Origin: Streptomyces sp. NBC_01445 | Lineage (GTDB): Bacteria; Actinomycetota; Actinomycetes; Streptomycetales; Streptomycetaceae | Reading direction: 5' to 3' | Assembly (NCBI RefSeq): GCF_035918235.1 | Contig: NZ_CP109485.1 | Span: 2,232,001-2,296,000, forward strand | DNA length: 64,000 nucleotides | Shown here: one piece after another, positions 18,101 to 27,819 of the stretch | How positions within the stretch are numbered: the stretch's first letter is position 1 | How the letters are laid out: the number at the start of each line of letters is the position of its first letter | The notes under the pieces: model-generated | Database searches by the model: none | Told to the model about the DNA's origin: nothing | What the model saw: the letters and a program-made list of their open reading frames with translations, nothing else | Program-made: the position numbers and the translations under genes

Positions 18101-18445
18101 ATGTCGCAGGCCATCAAGAAGGACCTCGGCAATCGCGTGCCGTGTGACCAGGTGTTTCTGCCGAAGGAGATCGCACATATCACGGCGGACCTCAATGCCA
18201 CCGCGGAAGCCCAGCTGGATCTCGTGCCCTTCGCTCATCTCAAGATCTTCTTCACCAACGATGGACAAGGCCTGGCACCGCATCCGCCGTGTTCCGCTCG
18301 GGCCGGGCAAAGGGTCGCCGAAGTGGGCTCGACCGGGAACGCCACCGGACCCCACCTGGACTTCGAAAAGCGCCCGGCTGGTGGTCGTTTCGGGTCCGAC
18401 GTGACTCCCAGCTGGTCGTGACTTCCAGCAGGACGTCCGGCGTTG

Positions 18446-18802
18446 TCAGCCGTCCTGCTGGGCGGGCTTGGTCCAGTCGGGGTCGGCCCAGCGGCGTGGC
18501 TCGGTCGGATCGGGCAGATCCGTACGGTACTTGGGGTCTCGCTCCAGGCGGAGCCGGACGCTTGTGTGCAGCACGGCGTGCTCGGGTACGCGGCGCGAGC
18601 GCCGGCCGGCCAGCATCCAGAACGGGCCGTTGTGGTGGATGGCCGCGTCGGCGAACTCCTCGGTCACCACACACGCCTCGGCGTATGCGCCGGAGCGGAA
18701 GACCAGGTCCTGGCAGACTTCATCGGTTATCCACTTGAGGGTGATCGTCGAGAGCAGGGGATCGCCCTTCTTGGACGGGCTGGCGATGTTCGAAGGGGAC
18801 AT
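18446..18802 (-). CDS. Small hypothetical protein
   Basis: A 118-residue frame. The sequence TLKWITDEVCQDLVFRSGAY through DAAIHHNGPFWMLAGRRSR has the composition of a real globular protein, and the Pro/Asp/Trp-rich tail (RWADPDWTKPAQQDG) is hydrophilic. No signal peptide or membrane helix. The ATG at 18802 lacks a clear ribosome site, so the true start may be internal. It lies back-to-back with the truncated astacin gene, about 20 bases away. Family not recognised. Confidence 0.5.
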   Translation of the reverse strand: MSPSNIASPSKKGDPLLSTITLKWITDEVCQDLVFRSGAYAEACVVTEEFADAAIHHNGPFWMLAGRRSRRVPEHAVLHTSVRLRLERDPKYRTDLPDPTEPRRWADPDWTKPAQQDG

Positions 18803-18822
18803 CGTGCTCGGTACCGTGGAAG

Positions 18823-19299
18823 ATGGCCGAACAGGCCGACGCGGGGCCCGTGCTCGCGGCTGTCGGGATCGTGCCGTCCGAGCAGGGGCAGCAGCGTCGC
18901 TGGCCGAACGCGACTGTGCCGTTCGAGATCGATCCCAGCCTGTCCGACCCGCAGCGCGTCACGGACCCCATCGCCCACTGGGAATCCCGTACCCGCATCC
19001 GGTTCCTCGAACGAACCCCTGCCAATGCGGCTCAGTTCCGGGACTTCGTGCGCTTCCTGCCAGGCAGCGGATGTTCTTCGAACGTGGGCCGACGCGGCGG
19101 TCTGCAGACAGTCACGCTGGGCCCTAACTGCTCCACCGGCAACGCCATCCACGAGATCGGTCACACGGTGGGCCTGTGGCACGAGCAGAGCCGCGAGGAC
19201 CGTGATCAGCACGTCACGATCGTGTTCGCGAATTGGGCATGTTGGAGCGGATCACGGCTCCGTCATCCGGGTGAGGAGCCCGCGGCACCTGCCCGTTGA
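18823..19299 (+). pseudogene. Astacin-type (M12A) metalloprotease, C-terminally truncated
   Basis: The protein reads well from RRWPNATVPFEIDPSL to HEIGHTVGLWHEQSREDRD, the zinc-binding HExxHxxGxxHE of astacins, and IVFAN. It then departs from the family after ~135 residues (WACWSGSRLRHPG) and stops at 19299. The Met-turn (SIMHY) and the tyrosine zinc ligand that should come ~50 residues later are missing in every frame. There is also no signal peptide. I read it as a gene broken by deletion, leaving an inactive protease. Confidence 0.75.
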
Positions 19300-19377
19300 C
19301 GCTGACGACCCGCGGCCGTACCGTGCGGCGGGCAGATACGTGACCGTCGTTCATAAACGAGGACATGGGGTGGGGTC

Positions 19378-20127
19378 GTGGGGCAGCGCAGGGTCGTGGT
19401 GTCGGGTGGCGGTACCGGGATCGGGCGGGCGGTGGCCGAGGTCTTTGCGGCGGACGGCGACCACGTCGTCCTCATCGGGCGGCGCGAGGGGCCTCTGGAG
19501 AAGGCCGCCGGAGAGCTCGACGCCGCGCACGGTGCGGGAACGGCCTCCTGGGTCGCCGCCGATCTGAGCGATCCCGGCCAGGCCCGCAGAGCCGTGGAGT
19601 TCTGCACCGCGGGCGGCGCGCAGGTCGACGTGGTCGTCGCCAACGCCGGCGGCAACGTCGCACCGGCCCACGACGGCACCCTCGAAGGCATCGCGGACAG
19701 CTTCCGCTGCAACTTCGAGGCCAACGTGCTCACCGCCGTGCTGCTCACCGAAGGGCTGCTGCCGCACCTCACCCAGCCCGGCGGCCGGATCATCCAGATG
19801 TCGTCCATCGCCGCGCTGCGCGGCCCCGGTTCGTACGGCGGCTCCAAGGCCACCGTCAACACCTACACCGTCGACCTGGCGCAGAAGCTCGGCCCGCAGG
19901 GCATCACCGTGAACGCGGTCGCTCCAGGCTTCGTCGCCGACACCGAGTTCTTCGGCGACCGGGCCACGCCCGAGTTCGTCGCCGCCCGGACCAAGCAGTC
20001 GCTGACCGGCCAGGCGGGCCGGCCCTCGGACATCGCCGCCGCGGTGCACTATGTGGCGTCACCTGAAGCGGCGTACATGACGGCGCAGATCGTGCATGTG
20101 AACGGGGGAGCAGCGCTGGGACATTGA
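19378..20127 (+). CDS. SDR-family oxidoreductase (FabG-like)
   Basis: A 249-residue short-chain dehydrogenase/reductase. The Rossmann motif is SGGGTGIGRAVAEVF near the N-terminus, NAGG is in the centre, and the catalytic Ser, Tyr and Lys are in QMSSIAALRGPGSYGGSKATVN. The C-terminal MTAQIVHVNGGAALGH is the usual FabG ending. Arg37-Arg38 after the second beta strand (LIGRREG) suggests NADPH preference. GTG 19378 fits the family start. It stands alone; the astacin relic is upstream and an IS relic is downstream, so its substrate cannot be inferred. Confidence 0.93.
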   Translation: MGQRRVVVSGGGTGIGRAVAEVFAADGDHVVLIGRREGPLEKAAGELDAAHGAGTASWVAADLSDPGQARRAVEFCTAGGAQVDVVVANAGGNVAPAHDGTLEGIADSFRCNFEANVLTAVLLTEGLLPHLTQPGGRIIQMSSIAALRGPGSYGGSKATVNTYTVDLAQKLGPQGITVNAVAPGFVADTEFFGDRATPEFVAARTKQSLTGQAGRPSDIAAAVHYVASPEAAYMTAQIVHVNGGAALGH

Positions 20128-20299
20128 CGGTCCGTTACCGGTTCGCAGCCGCCCGGCGCGCGACCAACCCGACTCCACGCTCGTTGCACCGGCATGGGGA
20201 TCTCGCCATTGAAGGTCGTTAATCTTGAAGTTGCTGGTCAGGGGGCTGGAATGGGTGGGTGATTGGGTACTCGAGCTGGTCGTGGGCGGGTGTCGATGG

Positions 20300-20680
20300 T
20301 GGATCGTCTGTCAGCGGGCGACTTCGTGGTTCGTGGGTACGAGCAGCGCCCGCAGCAGCGTGGTGGCGTGGCGGGTGTCGAGGCGGAGCTTGGTGAGGAT
20401 TCGCCAGCTTTTCAGGTGGGAGAAGGCGTGCTCGCAGGCGGCCCTTTCCCGCGCGATCAGCTTGTTGGCTTCCTTCTTCGCGCTGATCACCGGCTTGGTG
20501 CGGGCGGCCTTGTAGCCGGTGATGAGCACCGGGTTGTCTGGGTCGTCGTCCAGGCCGATGAAGCCGAGGTCGCCGAGCGCGCCCAGGCGCCCGTGGACGC
20601 GCGTTGTCCGACACGACGTCGATGATCTCGGCGAAGGGTTCCGGGGACGTGGACGTCGTCCGCTGCGTCATGGAGTTTGC
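20300..20680 (-). pseudogene. IS5-type transposase, C-terminal remnant
   Basis: On the minus strand one frame gives FAEIIDVVSDNAR, then after a frameshift near 20608 homology resumes in another frame as ITGYKAARTKPVISAKKEAN, KLIARERAACEHAFSHLKSW and RILTKLRLDTRHATTLLRAL. This is the end of the DDE domain of Streptomyces IS5/HARBI1-like transposases, including the ERAACEHAFSHLK Glu region. The N-terminal two thirds is absent. It is a non-functional footprint and marks past insertion at this spot. No terminal repeats were recognised. Confidence 0.78.
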
Positions 20681-20887
20681 ACTCACAGGCCTCGGCCGTC
20701 GCGGGCGAGCGGCCCGTGCCAGCGTTCCTCGGTCTCGTGCAGGAGCCGTGCTACGGGCGGGTCCGGGGCGGCGGAGCAGGACAGCCACAGCACCTCCTCG
20801 ATGGTGCCGTGCAGGCGACGCGTGGTGGCCAGCGCCGCCTCCAGGACGCCCCGCACGCGGCCCTCGTCCGCCTGCTACGGTGCGCCG

Positions 20888-21316
20888 ATGTCAGCGATCA
20901 AGAAGTTCCAAGTCACCTTTGACTGCGCAGAACCAGAGCGTCTCGCTCGATTCTGGTGCCAGGTGTTGGGGTACGTAATACCGCCGCCACCAGAGGGGTT
21001 TGTCACTTGGGACGATTTCAAGCGTTCGCAGCCATCTGAGCAGCGGGATTCATGGTTCGCCTGCATAGATCCCACAGGCGTGGGCCCGCGACTGTACTTC
21101 CAGCGCGTTCCCGAGGGGAAGGCCGTCAAGAACCGGGTTCATCTTGATGTGCGGGTCGGCACCGGACTCGTGGGTAAGGAGCGCCTCGCCGCACTTGAGG
21201 CCGAATGCACGCGACTGGTCCCACTCGGTGCGGTACACGTGCAAACGCTGTATGACGGCAACGACGCGTGCATCCCGATGCTGGACATCGAGGGCAACGA
21301 GTTCTGTATCGACTGA
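20888..21316 (+). CDS. VOC / glyoxalase-like protein
   Basis: A 142-residue protein from ATG 20888. It has the duplicated beta-alpha-beta pattern of the vicinal-oxygen-chelate fold: VTFDCAEPERLARFWCQVLG at the start, RLYFQRVPEG in the middle, VHLDVRVG opening the second half and MLDIEGNEFCID at the end, where a metal-ligand Glu normally sits. This exact layout is common in actinobacterial glyoxalase-like proteins of unknown substrate. It lies alone between the IS5 relic and the convergent jetD gene. Confidence 0.88.
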   Translation: MSAIKKFQVTFDCAEPERLARFWCQVLGYVIPPPPEGFVTWDDFKRSQPSEQRDSWFACIDPTGVGPRLYFQRVPEGKAVKNRVHLDVRVGTGLVGKERLAALEAECTRLVPLGAVHVQTLYDGNDACIPMLDIEGNEFCID

Positions 21317-21446
21317 GCATTCTCTGAGCCCGGGCGGCGGGGGGCCGCCTCCCTTGGGTCTCTCCGGCCTCGTATGGGGCGGGAGTTACCCCGTGAGGGC
21401 GAGGTTCTGCAGATGGGCAATGCCCAGCATGGCGGCGCCGACGTCT

Positions 21447-22718
21447 CTACGCCTGGCGTGACAGGTCGGCCACCAAGAGGTCGAGGGTGGCTTCCTCGTG
21501 GAGCGCGACGCCGAGGGCGGTCATGGCAGGAGCGAGGTCCGGGTCCCAGTCTGCGCTGACCGGCGGGCCATCGAGTGCCAGTTGAGGGATGCCCTCAGTC
21601 TGACTGCGCGCGGCCAGGTGCTCGTAGTCCGCGGCGCCCATGCGCCAGGACAGGGCTTCGCAGCGGCGGATGACTCGGTTGGCCAGGGCGATCCCTGGCC
21701 AGTCGAAGTCGCCGTGGTACGCGAAGCGGCAGCCTGTGGTGGCAAGGGCGTCGAGAAGCGTGAAGACCACCGTGGCCGCGCTGCCGGACGTGCAGACCAC
21801 GGGCTGTGCGCAGGCCGCGTCAGCGGCGGCTTCCACCACGCGCGGGTTCTCACAGATGTGGATGAGCGTGCCAGTGGGGAGTTGCAGCCGCAGAGTGTGC
21901 AGGTCGCGCGGTGTGAGGTGGGCTTCGGCGTTATGCTCGGCCCGTTCTCGTAGGCCGCGCTCCTGCCAGCCCTCGCCTTCTGGGCGTAGCCCATAGGTCA
22001 GCACCGTGCTGGAGACCTCGTCCGGCGTGACGGATACCAGTCGCCACAGGGCGCGTCGGCCGGCCGCGTCGTCGGGGAACTCGGTGTCATGGGCGAGGGC
22101 GACGCCGCGTTGGACGAGGCGTGCGAGCCAGGTGCCGTCGTCCAGGCCGTGCGCGGAGCCGGTCGCCATGGCGGCGAGTTCTCCTCGGCCGAGTGCGCCG
22201 TTGCGCTCGGGTCCAAGGACAGTGGTGAGGACGTGGACGGCCTGTTGGAGTGTCTGTATCGCCGCTTCGGGCGGCACTCCTTTCGGAACGCCGGCACGGC
22301 GCAAGAGGTCGTACCACTGCCGGGGCCATTCCTGGTTGGCGAGCGGGGAGGCGTCCAGCGACGAAGTGAGGGACGTCCACACTTGCTCTCGCCGTGCCGC
22401 CAGGTCCGCGCGGGCGGCACGGCGGTCGTTGAGTGGCGGGCCGAGTTCCTCCAGGGTCTGTCTGAGGCCGAGTGCGGCGGCCGAGGCGCGTAGCCGTGCG
22501 TCGAGGATGTCGAGCCGCACGGTCACAGTGGTACCGGTGAGGGGTTTGCCCAGTAGGAGAGACAGGTCGTTGCGTTCTTGGGTGTTCACTTCGGTCAGCC
22601 GGAGGGAACCGGTGGCCTGTACACCGTTGCTCTCCAGGCGCTTACGTGCCCCCTGCCAGAGCCGGGTGAGTCCAGGTCCCGTCAGCCAGTCGCGTGTTGC
22701 GGCGGGTAGCGTGCTCAT
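21447..22718 (-). CDS. jetD: Wadjet JetD-like protein (TIGR02679, DUF2399 Toprim-like nuclease)
   Basis: A 423-residue protein. The N-terminal ~250 residues match the TIGR02679/DUF3323 type, and the C-terminal DUF2399 region has HICENPRVVEAAA and FAYHGDFDWPGIALANRVI, the Toprim-like acidic motifs. In Wadjet anti-plasmid systems JetD is the nuclease that cuts plasmid DNA reeled in by the JetABC condensin-like complex. It overlaps jetC by four bases (ATGA). The protein appears intact, but its partner JetC is broken and jetA/jetB are not found, so the system should be inactive here unless completed elsewhere. Confidence 0.85.
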   Translation of the reverse strand: MSTLPAATRDWLTGPGLTRLWQGARKRLESNGVQATGSLRLTEVNTQERNDLSLLLGKPLTGTTVTVRLDILDARLRASAAALGLRQTLEELGPPLNDRRAARADLAARREQVWTSLTSSLDASPLANQEWPRQWYDLLRRAGVPKGVPPEAAIQTLQQAVHVLTTVLGPERNGALGRGELAAMATGSAHGLDDGTWLARLVQRGVALAHDTEFPDDAAGRRALWRLVSVTPDEVSSTVLTYGLRPEGEGWQERGLRERAEHNAEAHLTPRDLHTLRLQLPTGTLIHICENPRVVEAAADAACAQPVVCTSGSAATVVFTLLDALATTGCRFAYHGDFDWPGIALANRVIRRCEALSWRMGAADYEHLAARSQTEGIPQLALDGPPVSADWDPDLAPAMTALGVALHEEATLDLLVADLSRQA

Positions 22719-25700
22719 ACGGACACCAGACGCCGGTGCCGGCCGTTCCAGGTGTAGTGCAAGGTGGCCACGCCGCGCACATGGGGATCACGCAGGCACT
22801 CGTAGATGTGCAGGGATGGAACTTCGGGCCAGTTGCCCATGAGTCGCTCGCTGGTGAGGACGAAGTCGAGATCGAGGTCGACGAGGATACGGCCCAGTCG
22901 TCCATGGGTGGGTTCGTCGACCTTCGCGAAGGCGTCGTCCAGGAGGATCAGTCGCGGGGCGTGCGGGGCTGACTCGGCGAGGCTGCTGAAGTGGGCGGCG
23001 GCCGCGGCGAAGAGCACGAGGTAGGAGAGGACCCGTTGTTCGCCTTGGCTGAGACCGGTCCGGCCGGTCAGTTTCCGTCGACGGCCTGGGGCCGCGTCCT
23101 CGACCACGAAGGTGTGGAAGCGGAACCAGTCGCAGTAATCCAGCGCGGTCCGCAGATGGGCGGCGTAACCGGCTGACGGGTCGGCACGACGGGCGTCTTC
23201 GATCCGGCGTTGCAGTACCTCGCGCAGTTGCTCAGTCTGCTCGCGCGTCCTGAGGCTTGAGGGACTGCGCAGCAGCTCGACGGCCGCGCGCACGTCCGCG
23301 TCTACGTCTTCGTCCAGCTTCCACATCAGCTCGACGCCGAGACCGTGGGATGTGCGTACGGTTCGCAGGGTGTCGTTGAGAGCCGCGACCAGGTTGGCCG
23401 CGGTGATGACCTGTGCCGAGAGGTGGTCGCCGAGTTCGCCGGTCAGGAACCTCTGGAACACCTCACGTTCGCGCTCGGTGAGCCGTCCCCGGGCCTCTGC
23501 AGCCTGGACCGCGATCCGCTCGCCCACGGCCGCGACGTCATGGGACCCGTGGTCGTCGACCAGGCGGCACACCTTGATTGCGTCGCGCTCCTCCAGCTGA
23601 GCGTCGAACCCGCCGGCCAGTTGGTCGCGTAGTTCGGTGTGGCGGTTGAGCAGGGTGCTGTCCGATACCTCGCCCTTCGGGCGGCCGAGGGCGTGTTCCA
23701 CAGCGTCGGCCAGTGCCCGCAGTGCTCGCAGACGGGTGCGGACGTCTGCGCCGGGATCGTCCGACACGAATGGGGGCAGCGAGGATCTGTCGAGCCCGGA
23801 GCCGCTCACCACCTCCGGTCGCCCGAGGGCACTGCGAAGAGCGCTGCCGGTGTCGATGACTGACTTCTCCTGGTCCGCCAGGTTCTCGCGCAGACGCTTC
23901 TCGTCTTCTTCCGCGCGGACGCGTAGGTCGTGGAGTTGGTCGCGGTCTCGTTGTGCCGCGGGCAGGGCGTGGACGGCGTTCGCGATGTGCTGCTTGGCCT
24001 CCTGCTCGCGGGTAAGGATCTCCTCCTCGGACGACCCGATGGCCTCCTCGCGGGTGCGCAGGTCCTGCTCAGCGGTGCGCAGTCCGGTGAAGCGGAGCCG
24101 GTAGCTCTCGTCCGCGGCCAGGCGATCCTCTCGGGCGCGTCGATACCGGTCGGCATCGGCCTGGTGAGCGCCGAGCCGCTCGCCGGTGCTACCGACGGCC
24201 CTGCGCAGATGCCCGATACCGCTGAGCAGGGCAGCAAGTGCGGTGCGTACGCGGTCCAGGGCGGTTCGGTCGCCGGGCAGGTCGTGGGCGGTTGCGGTGG
24301 CATCCGCCTCGGCACGCGCCGATACCGCGAGAGCGCGGGCCTCCTCGGCCAGCCGTGCCGCCCGGGTCGCCTTGGCGGTCAGATCATGCAGCGTCCGCTC
24401 TGCTGATTCGGTCCTGCTCCAGGCGTCTGCGAGATTTCGTGCCCTGGGGAAGTCCCGTTCCGTGCGCGTGAGCGCCCGGCGCATGGCATCAGCTACGACG
24501 AGCTCCTCGCGGACGGCGGCCAGTTGCTGCTCCGTCTGCGCGATCCGCTCCTCCAGCTCGGCGAGGATGCGCCGCCGGGTCTGTGCGCGTACTGCGGCCC
24601 CCACGTACTCGGTGTCGCGTTTGTCGTGACGGCCGCTCAGCACGCCCAGACGCCAACTGCCGTCGTGAAAGACCGCGTTGTGAGCGGAGGTCTGCTGTGC
24701 GGGTGCGAGTGAGATGGTGGTCAGTAGACGCTCCACCTGCTCGGCGGTGACCCGCAACCCGGTTCAGGGGCCGGGCGCAGGGCCGAGGCGAGAGTCGGCC
24801 CGTGCGACAGCACGGGGCCGGGCCCAAGGACGGTGTCCCAGGTGAGGGGATCGAGAAGGACACCGTCCGCGCCCACCCACGCGTCCAAGATTCCACTGGC
24901 CTCCAAGGCTCCTTCCAGGCCGGCCCGGTCGGCCGGAGCCAGGTCGTCCGCGAAGTCCACCAGCCGGTAGAAGGGCGCTCCGCTGCCCGGCGTCCTCGCG
25001 GCGACACGATGGTGCGGGGCTGGCGGCTCGGGGTCGGTCCGTTGCTCCCAGCCTCGTTTCTGTTCCGCCAGGCGGTCGAGTTCCTCGCTGAGCTGGCTGA
25101 CGGCGAGCGCCAGGGCGTCCCGGCGTCCGGTGAGTTCTTCGCCGTACGACTCCAATGCGGCCTGAGCGGTCCGTCGCGCCTGGCTGTCGATGTCGGGCGG
25201 CAGAGAGCGGTCCGCGAACGGCGCGTCGACGGAGGTCTCGCAGCCGACCGAGGCGTGGACGGCCTCCAAGGGTGGGCAGTCGGGGCCCAGCGCAGTCTGC
25301 GTGTGCGTCGTCCACTCGGCGACTTGGCGGGCGTAGGCGCCGCTCTCCTCAGCGACCTTTTGACGGCTGGCGTCGAGATGAGCGGCGGCCTCTTCCGCCT
25401 CGCCCTCCAGCCGTTCCCGTTCGGTATCGGCCTGAGCCGCCCTGGCCCGGACTTCGTCCGCCCGTGCGATGAGGCGGGTCACCTCCTGGACCATCCGGGC
25501 CCGGTTTCTCGTGACCGCCTCGCCGTCCTCCAACTGGTTCTGCCAGGAACGCAGCCCTTCCTGCGTCGTGACTGTGTCCACACGGGCCACCGATCGGTGC
25601 CCTACCGTGCGCGTCTCCCCGTCCGCAGTCGTCAACTCAGTCTCGGTGGACTGGGCAACAACCGTGCGCGGCAGGGCCACCGCCTCGCCGAGATGGCCGG

Positions 25701-25842
25701 TGGGAAGCCCGGCCTTCTCCGCCTGCGTGAGCAGCTCTCGGTGTTCGGATCCCAACTCGGCCAGCCGGCTTCCGAGGTGTGCGACCCCTTCGGCCAGCCG
25801 CTCTGCCGAGCTCTCCTCCGCCTCGTGTGCGTTGTGCAGGGG
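22715..25842 (-). pseudogene. jetC: Wadjet JetC-like SMC ATPase (TIGR02680), truncated and frameshifted
   Basis: The C-terminal ~680 residues (22715-24757) contain long coiled coils, the ABC signature LSQGEQRVLSYLVLF and Walker B RLILLDDAFAKVDE. The preceding ~345 residues (24750-25842) continue the coiled coil and hinge region in a different frame: LRPAPEPG in one frame must join LRVTAEQVERLL in the next, which needs one extra base near 24757. Upstream, an in-frame TGA at 25843-25845 ends homology at LHNAHEAEES, and no Walker A domain follows. Family members are ~1350 residues, so roughly the first quarter is lost. It is the third gene of the Wadjet cassette defined by TIGR02677-TIGR02680. 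Confidence 0.85.
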
Positions 25843-26369
25843 TCAGATCAGTAACTCAGATTCCGATTGCACGGCTTGGCCGACCAGTCCCGTTGCCAGG
25901 AGAACCCCTTCGGTGTGCCATGCCGCTTTGCGCTCGGCTTCCGACGAAGCGGAGGTGTCCGCTGCCGCTGTCGCCACTTCCCCATACCGTCCAGCACATC
26001 GGTGAGTGGCTATGTACGCGAGTTGCGGCTCTGGTCCGCTTCTGAAGTTGAGCCAGAACCCAAACTGGCGAACAAACGCTGCTGCCGATAGTGAACTTTA
26101 GCGGACATTAATGCTTCGAGCAGGGTGCTGCCTTTCGCTATAACCGCTGTGGCCCGTATGACACTTCACCCATTCGGGTCAGGTCGCCAGAAGGAGCAGC
26201 AGCTGCCTGCTGATCTCAGCCCGGTTCAGCTGGCAACGCAAGGCGTGCCCGTGCTTCACGATCCGCGGCCTCATCCCTTGAGCGGAAGGCCCAACCGTGA
26301 AGCACACACACCTGCAGTTTGACCACAGGGCCGTTCCAATTCGCCAGCGGTATGGGAGGATCCGTCGCC
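25843..26369. other. Junction region without a gene
   Basis: This is where jetB, jetA and the 5' part of jetC should lie. Instead there are about 500 bases with no coherent frame, lower GC near 26040-26120 and no visible terminal repeats. It includes the promoter and GGAGGA ribosome site (26355-26360) of the next gene. Confidence 0.4.
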
Positions 26370-27506
26370 ATGACCACACAGGCGTCGCACGATGCCCAGG
26401 CAGACAGTACGCCGCTCCCGCATCAACGACGTCCCGACCAACCGCCCCACTTGCGGACAGGTTTGATTGACCTCAGCGAAGGACACCTGTGGCACGAGCG
26501 GCTCGGAACCGACCTACGCGCCCTTGGTATCCAAGACCCAGTCCCGCTACGCGTACGCGTGGCGCTGCGCCGCCGAGCTCACCTGACCACCTGGACACGC
26601 AGGCTCCTCACGGGCGCCTGCTGGGCGATCAGCGCAGTTCTGGTCAGCACCTTCAACAACACTCTGGTCTGGTTTGTTGGAACACGAGACGACGAGCCAG
26701 TTGGCGATGACCAAAACCCCCTGCTACATCACCAGCTTCTCCCGCTCGGGCTCCTAAAGCCACCCCAGGTGGTCTTCTTTCGCGAGCTCTCCCCGGCATT
26801 TCAATCTCTTTCGCTGACCCTCATCGGCGCCCTGGCCTTCGGCCTCGTCTGGGCGGCAGCCATGTACTTGGTTTCGTTCCTCGCCAAGCACGGTCGGCCA
26901 TCGGTCCTCACTTGGTTTCTTTGCGCTCGCCGGTACGCCCTCGTTATGCAGTGCGCGGACGCTGTGCACGCCTGCGCCGAGGCCCACGGCGCTGGCGGCG
27001 AGCGACAGGCCTCCGCCCTGCGAAGAGTCTCGAGACAGTTGCGCGTCGTACTACGCAACCTTCCTGACGCCCCCTCGGCACGTCGCTCTGTGCCGCGCTT
27101 TTCCTCCCGTAAGCGTGCGCTCAAGGCACATGCCCGGCACGTCGTTGGCGCACTCCGAACCATCGAGTTCAAGATTGACAGCGAGCCTGACGTAGCCCTC
27201 AGGGAACTGTCGTGCGCCCTGGTGCAGGTCTCAAACCGCTACTGCCACGCCCGACTGGGCGTTCTCCTGGACGAGCACTACCTGAAGGATGTCGAACAGC
27301 CGCCCAACCGGGAGCTGCTGCGGTGGGTCCTGGCCCTGCTTGTCGCCGGCGGCTCTGTCACGGGCCTCGCCGTCAGCGGGGTCCTTCCTGAATCCGCCGA
27401 ACCCATCGTCTACGCCATTGCCATCCTGCTCTCCTTGACTATCGCGTTCGGTCGGAAGATTCAGCGCAGCGTCGAAATCCTCGCTGCGATCACCGGTGGG
27501 CCCTGA
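26370..27506 (+). CDS. Hypothetical membrane protein, four TM segments
   Basis: A 378-residue protein from ATG 26370, nine bases after GGAGGA. Hydrophobic segments are near 82-105 (LLTGACWAISAVLVSTFNNT), 165-190 (SLTLIGALAFGLVWAAAMYL), 315-335 (LLRWVLALLVAGGSVTGLAV) and 345-360 (IVYAIAILLSLTIAFG). Between the pairs is a ~110-residue basic, helical cytosolic loop. The arrangement of two paired helices around a helical loop resembles sensory or channel-like membrane proteins but no family is recognised. It is isolated between the Wadjet remnant and the eCIS locus, so its role cannot be read from context. Confidence 0.75.
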   Translation: MTTQASHDAQADSTPLPHQRRPDQPPHLRTGLIDLSEGHLWHERLGTDLRALGIQDPVPLRVRVALRRRAHLTTWTRRLLTGACWAISAVLVSTFNNTLVWFVGTRDDEPVGDDQNPLLHHQLLPLGLLKPPQVVFFRELSPAFQSLSLTLIGALAFGLVWAAAMYLVSFLAKHGRPSVLTWFLCARRYALVMQCADAVHACAEAHGAGGERQASALRRVSRQLRVVLRNLPDAPSARRSVPRFSSRKRALKAHARHVVGALRTIEFKIDSEPDVALRELSCALVQVSNRYCHARLGVLLDEHYLKDVEQPPNRELLRWVLALLVAGGSVTGLAVSGVLPESAEPIVYAIAILLSLTIAFGRKIQRSVEILAAITGGP

Positions 27507-27819
27507 AACGGGCCTACCCACAGGTCTGCCTGTTCGACAGCCGTGGCGAATGCCTCGGTCTGCGGCTGCCTGGCTTGTGGCAGCGGTCAGCGGTGGCAGG
27601 TGCCGCCCGGTTGGCCGGGGTGTTGGAGACCGCGGAGATGTCGTGCCACTCCGGCGCCGACGCCGTACCGCCGGAATTCAGCGCGCTCAGGATCCGCTGG
27701 CAGTCCGACTCCAGCACCGTCACCGTCAGGCCGTCGGCATCGTCACCGTGCCGGAAGTGTGCTCCCAGCACCCGCGAGGATGATCCCAAGCGCGCTTCCA
27801 CCTCCATGCCAAGAAGAGG
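27507..27819. other. Intergenic region ahead of the fibre relic
   Basis: About 310 bases. A minus-strand frame (27514-27876) contains DGLTVTVLESDCQRILSALN, which could be a gene remnant, but it runs antisense into the fibre pseudogene and has no recognisable start. Nothing else was seen. Confidence 0.3.

Larger units (their letters stand above)
17411..18445. other. Gene-poor kilobase with coding-like relics and two inverted repeats
   Basis: No confident gene. Two short plus-strand stretches read like protein: 17656-17830 (ADILKEVDGINNLKSTHVRL, SKVADCCAEHGVLSLEEKT) and 18098-18260 (AIKKDLGNRVPCDQVFLPKE, AHITADLNATAEAQLDLVPF). Neither has a convincing start, ribosome site or family, and the opposite strand is also open. 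They may be decayed gene pieces. The two perfect inverted repeats are listed separately. Confidence 0.35.
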
